Shown in pieces: positions 6,476-8,916 of a DNA stretch of 8,916 nt. The stretch is from Candidatus Poribacteria bacterium (lineage in GTDB: Bacteria; Poribacteria; WGA-4E; PCPOR2b), in assembly GCA_027296925.1 (NCBI GenBank), contig JAPUIP010000544.1, positions 1-8,916 on the forward strand, written 5' to 3'. The notes beneath the pieces were generated by a model that worked only from the letters and a program-made list of their open reading frames with translations, did no database searches and had not been told where the DNA came from. How positions within the stretch are numbered: the first letter of the stretch is position 1; each line of letters starts with the position of its first letter. The translations under genes were made by a program, and so were the position numbers.

Positions 6476-8278
6476 ATGTTCAAAACAATCACAAGTCACA
6501 GGCGCAGCGGCTTTCCCGCTTGGGCAGTGATGGAGCGACAATTGATAGCGGCAATCGATGACGCCGCACCGATTTTCTTGGAAAAGTATACTCGCCCGGG
6601 CGGAGCGCTGATTTGGCGGGAGGACTACCCGGGAGATGGCGTGTGGGCAGATGATTTGTACGAGGCGTTTTTCAACTGGCCGCTCTATTATGCCCTCGGT
6701 GGCAGTGACTATACTCTGACAATAGCGGTTCAACAGTGGAATGCAGTTACCCGCCAGATTGAGCACGATTACGGTCGTGCAACGAAGGAGTTCATCAACA
6801 ACGACGACTGGTTCCACAACAGCGAAAATTACATCTATTTTTACGGCCTGGGCATGGCTGACCCCACCAACGCTGAGATGATGCGGCGAGCGAGACGTTT
6901 CGCGGGCTTCTACATGAACGAAGACCCAGACGTTGCAAATTACGACCCCAAACACCGTATCATTCGTTCACCCTTTAGCGGAAGTACAGGCCCACTCTTT
7001 CACGCCCGCTACGCCGATGTGCAGTATAATATCGAGTACGGTCACACCACTTTGGGGCCGGGCTTTGAAATTCCGGATGAATGGTACAAGAATGAGACAT
7101 TAAGGGAAGCCATTCACGCCCACTTCGATAAGGTCGTGATGCGTGGTGATGTCCCGGTGAACCTGGGCGTTGTGCCGCTGATAACCAACGCCTACCTTTA
7201 TACCGGAGAGGATAAGTACAGAGACTGGGTCGTGGATTACGTCGAAGCATGGATTCAACGTATCGAGGAGAACAACGGGATTATTCCTGATAACGTCGGT
7301 TTAGGCGGAAAAATTGGCGAAAATCGGCAGGGGCAGTGGTGGGGCGGATTTTATGGTTGGACAGGCAGGTTTTCCCATCAGATGATGTTTTCCGCTATGA
7401 CGATTGCGACTGAATGCGCTCACCTGATCACCGGCGAAGCGCGTTATCTCAATCTGCTCCGCTCACAATTAGAGCTGCTTTTGGAGCATGATGTGGTCGA
7501 TGAAGCGGGCAGGTTTCACGTGCCGTTTAATTATACCGACGACGGTTGGACAAATTACGGTCCCATGATTCCGCATCCGCCCATTCACCTGTGGGCAGCG
7601 TCAATGGCTGACGAAGACCTCCAGCGGCTTCAAAAACTTCGGCAGGGCGCCGAGGACGAGTGGCGAGCGGTCACATCGCGGGGACCCCGATCTTTGGACG
7701 ACAGGGCCTGGACCCGGTTTTTAGCGGGTGAATGTCCAGATTATCCCGAACAGATTTTGCAGGCAAACTACCGCGAGGTCTGTGAGCGAGTGAAGAAAAT
7801 CACGAATGACGAGTCGGATTTGACCCAAATCAACGAACACCACTGGCAGGAGCGGAATCCGGTCCTCACAGAAGCTTTAGTTCACCTAACCACCGGTGGC
7901 CCTCAAACTATCTACTGGGGCGGCATTGCGCAAGGGCGAGTGCGTTATTTCGATCCGGAGAGCAAACGTCCCGGCTTACCGCCCGACGTAGCTGCGCTGG
8001 TCACCCGGTTGGAACCGAATGGAGTGGATGTGACGCTGGTAAATCTTAGCGTACATATGTCGCGTGATATAATCATCGCCGCCGGTAGTTTCTCCGAGCA
8101 TCAGTTTGAACGGGTCGAGGTGAGGGAAAGTGATGCCCCGGTGACTGTGGAGGGCGGCTATTTCCAAGTCCGTCTTCTGCCGGGAACAGAAATCGATCTG
8201 CACGCCGGAATGCAGCGTTTCTGCAATAAACCGAGTTACGCTTTTCCGTGGCATGGTGAAACGATTCCGTTTCGGTGA
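6476..8278 (+). CDS. Alpha/alpha-toroid (six-hairpin) glycosidase-like protein, family not recognised
   Basis: The 600-residue protein has no signal peptide or membrane segment, so it is probably cytoplasmic. It is rich in Trp, Tyr and acidic residues and made of repeated amphipathic helices. Loops such as DYPGDGVWADDLYEAFFNWP (51-70), NNDDWFHNSENYIYFYGLG (108-126), GGKIGENRQGQWWGGFYGW (277-295) and PFNYTDDGWTNYGPM (350-364) would line a central pocket. This layout fits six-hairpin glycosidases, epimerases and lyases, with candidate catalytic Asp/Glu in these loops. A C-terminal beta-rich domain starts near residue 505 (GRVRYFDPES) and contains VDVTLVNLSVH, as in accessory domains of such enzymes. 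It follows the GH2-type gene by 41 bases and is probably co-transcribed, suggesting action on products or side groups of the same glycan. The toroid fold is inferred from sequence appearance. I cannot assign a GH family or reaction. Confidence 0.65.
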   Translation: MFKTITSHRRSGFPAWAVMERQLIAAIDDAAPIFLEKYTRPGGALIWREDYPGDGVWADDLYEAFFNWPLYYALGGSDYTLTIAVQQWNAVTRQIEHDYGRATKEFINNDDWFHNSENYIYFYGLGMADPTNAEMMRRARRFAGFYMNEDPDVANYDPKHRIIRSPFSGSTGPLFHARYADVQYNIEYGHTTLGPGFEIPDEWYKNETLREAIHAHFDKVVMRGDVPVNLGVVPLITNAYLYTGEDKYRDWVVDYVEAWIQRIEENNGIIPDNVGLGGKIGENRQGQWWGGFYGWTGRFSHQMMFSAMTIATECAHLITGEARYLNLLRSQLELLLEHDVVDEAGRFHVPFNYTDDGWTNYGPMIPHPPIHLWAASMADEDLQRLQKLRQGAEDEWRAVTSRGPRSLDDRAWTRFLAGECPDYPEQILQANYREVCERVKKITNDESDLTQINEHHWQERNPVLTEALVHLTTGGPQTIYWGGIAQGRVRYFDPESKRPGLPPDVAALVTRLEPNGVDVTLVNLSVHMSRDIIIAAGSFSEHQFERVEVRESDAPVTVEGGYFQVRLLPGTEIDLHAGMQRFCNKPSYAFPWHGETIPFR

Positions 8279-8352
8279 GCAGGTCACTAACACTCATATG
8301 TTATTGACGATTTCGACTATACCCGACGCAACAATGAAGTGGAAGAATACCC

Positions 8353-8641
8353 ATGATGAAACTCGAACCTCTTAAAAGGGAGTACGACCAGCTTATCGCT
8401 GATGGATATTGTGTCGTCGAAAACGTCCTCGAAGCGGATATGCTCAACCGACTTTGGTTGGTGACAGGATTGGTGGGGATGGGACGACCCGTGTAGCTAT
8501 ACCCCACTGCCGCAGCAACTGTTCTGGATATATTATCTCGTCGATACGACGCCTCGTAACGGGTGGCTGCGAGTGCTCAAGGGAACGCACCTTATGTTCT
8601 CTGCCAGCCTTTCTTTTAGTCGCCTCCTCTGCTCACGCTAA
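8353..8641 (+). pseudogene. Broken phytanoyl-CoA dioxygenase (PhyH) family gene
   Basis: The first frame (8353-8496) opens MMKLEPLKREYDQLIADGYC, then VVENVLEADMLNRL, a typical PhyH N-terminus (DGYCVVENVL), and stops at TAG 8494. From 8465 the next frame reads QDWWGWDDPCSYTPLP, LFWIYYLVDTTPRNGWLRVL and KGTHL, the PhyH core and the turn after it, before TAA 8639-8641. An intact family member has roughly 80 further residues between these pieces and a longer C-terminus. The iron-binding His of the His-Gln-Asp motif should sit immediately before CAG 8465, where the frame now has TGA. The distal metal-binding His is also lost. PhyH proteins are Fe(II)/2-oxoglutarate hydroxylases acting on small organic substrates, and this copy cannot be active. 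A weak GGAAG at 8341-8345 precedes the start. The gene follows the toroid-like gene by 74 bases. Confidence 0.8.
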
Positions 8642-8745
8642 AAACCCAATCTCGGGAAGCGATAAAAACCCTCGCCGATGCCCAAAGGAGCCGGGCGATG
8701 CTTGATGCCTTCACCGGCTATGGATACGCCGCCCTTCGTTGAGTA
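8642..8745. other. Gap with no recognisable gene between PhyH remnant and repeat
   Basis: One frame stays open from about 8621 and reads LKTQSREAIKTLADAQ, then AMLDAFTGYGYAALR, up to TGA 8740-8742. It has an alanine-rich helical look but no start codon or ribosome site in a sensible place, and I recognise no family. It may be the tail of another eroded gene or noise. Confidence 0.3.
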
Positions 8746-8834
8746 GGCGATAGGCTTTTATATCTTGCCCGCTGCAAACTCACCAATGGCGTTCATTCGA
8801 CTCAAACCCCATCATCACAAGCGTTATGCTTACT
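8746..8834 (+). repeat. Direct repeat, right copy
   Basis: This is the partner of positions 4-91, in the same orientation and about 8.74 kb away, roughly 90 percent identical by eye. It includes 40 bases before the ATG at 8786 and the first 16 codons of the reading frame that starts there. The shared upstream segment, GGCTTTTATA, probably belongs to the element's own leader or promoter. Unlike the left copy, this copy keeps its frame open. Confidence 0.85.
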
Positions 8835-8916
8835 TGGTCTCTTCGGTATGGGATGCAAACAAGCAGATGGCCGCCCAAAAAGTCTTGGCTTATCTTGGAC
8901 AAGTGGTGCAATCACC
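8786..8916 (+). CDS. Start of a transposase-like protein, cut by the window end
   Basis: From ATG 8786 the frame is open for 43 codons to the end of the window. It reads MAFIRLKPHHHKRYAYLVSS, then VWDANKQMAAQKVLAYLGQV. Short N-termini built as M-x-(F/Y)-I-R, a basic patch, Y-x-L-V-x-S, and a final (V/L)-L-A-Y-L-G are common in IS1634/IS4-like DDE transposases and related element proteins. The duplication of this exact segment at the left edge supports a mobile or at least repeated origin. No terminal inverted repeat can be identified because the rest of the element lies outside. No convincing Shine-Dalgarno site precedes the ATG. It could instead be a repeated chromosomal gene of unknown role. 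Confidence 0.45.
   Translation, partial: MAFIRLKPHHHKRYAYLVSSVWDANKQMAAQKVLAYLGQVVQS

Noticed and set aside
8304..8323. TTGACG and TATACC as a promoter for the PhyH gene
   Set aside because: The spacer is only 8 bases, too short for a sigma70 promoter, and no alternative -10 at 16-18 bases fits.
8409..8705. 98-codon + strand frame from ATG-less start across the PhyH remnant
   Set aside because: Its product shows no PhyH signature; the dioxygenase motifs lie in the other two forward frames, so this frame is a shadow.

Overview
The window looks like an accessory, catabolic region of an uncultured bacterium. It holds a luciferase-like flavin monooxygenase, a very large secreted glycoside hydrolase of family 2 type, a cytoplasmic protein that looks like an alpha/alpha-toroid glycosidase, and the wreck of a phytanoyl-CoA dioxygenase (PhyH) gene. 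This mix, with the aromatic WDDPYRFFRW tail of the large hydrolase, recalls Candidatus Poribacteria and related sponge- or water-associated lineages. That placement is recall-based inference and has not been tested. All supported genes lie on the + strand.

Layout. Positions 4-91 hold a decayed copy of a roughly 90-base repeat. Its better copy, at 8746-8834, leads into the start of a transposase-like reading frame that runs off the right end. Positions 115-490 are mostly non-coding and visibly AT-richer, with one good promoter candidate near 381-409. A cupin-like N-terminal remnant (493-750) follows and overlaps the start of the intact monooxygenase gene (686-1753). Directly after that stop codon comes an N-terminally truncated TIM-barrel-like remnant (about 1756-2403). 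The two main genes are next: the 1315-residue GH2-type protein (2487-6434) and the 600-residue toroid-like protein (6476-8278), 41 bases apart and each with a Shine-Dalgarno site. A PhyH gene broken by an internal deletion and frame change (8353-8641) and a gene-free stretch lead into the right-hand repeat.

Function. The GH2-type protein probably acts outside the cytoplasm and the toroid-like protein inside it. Together they suggest stepwise breakdown of an unidentified glycan, but no transporter, regulator or sugar-specific enzyme is present to name the substrate. The GH2-type protein keeps the expected nucleophile glutamate but has alanine where the usual acid/base glutamate follows asparagine. 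It is therefore either an unusual subfamily or no longer a standard retaining hydrolase. The monooxygenase has no flavin reductase partner in the window.

The most notable overall pattern is intact genes alternating with cleanly truncated ones (cupin, TIM-barrel remnant, PhyH) between two same-direction copies of a mobile-element-like sequence. This suggests an island assembled and eroded by recombination. I found no tRNA, rRNA, CRISPR array or convincing rho-independent terminator.
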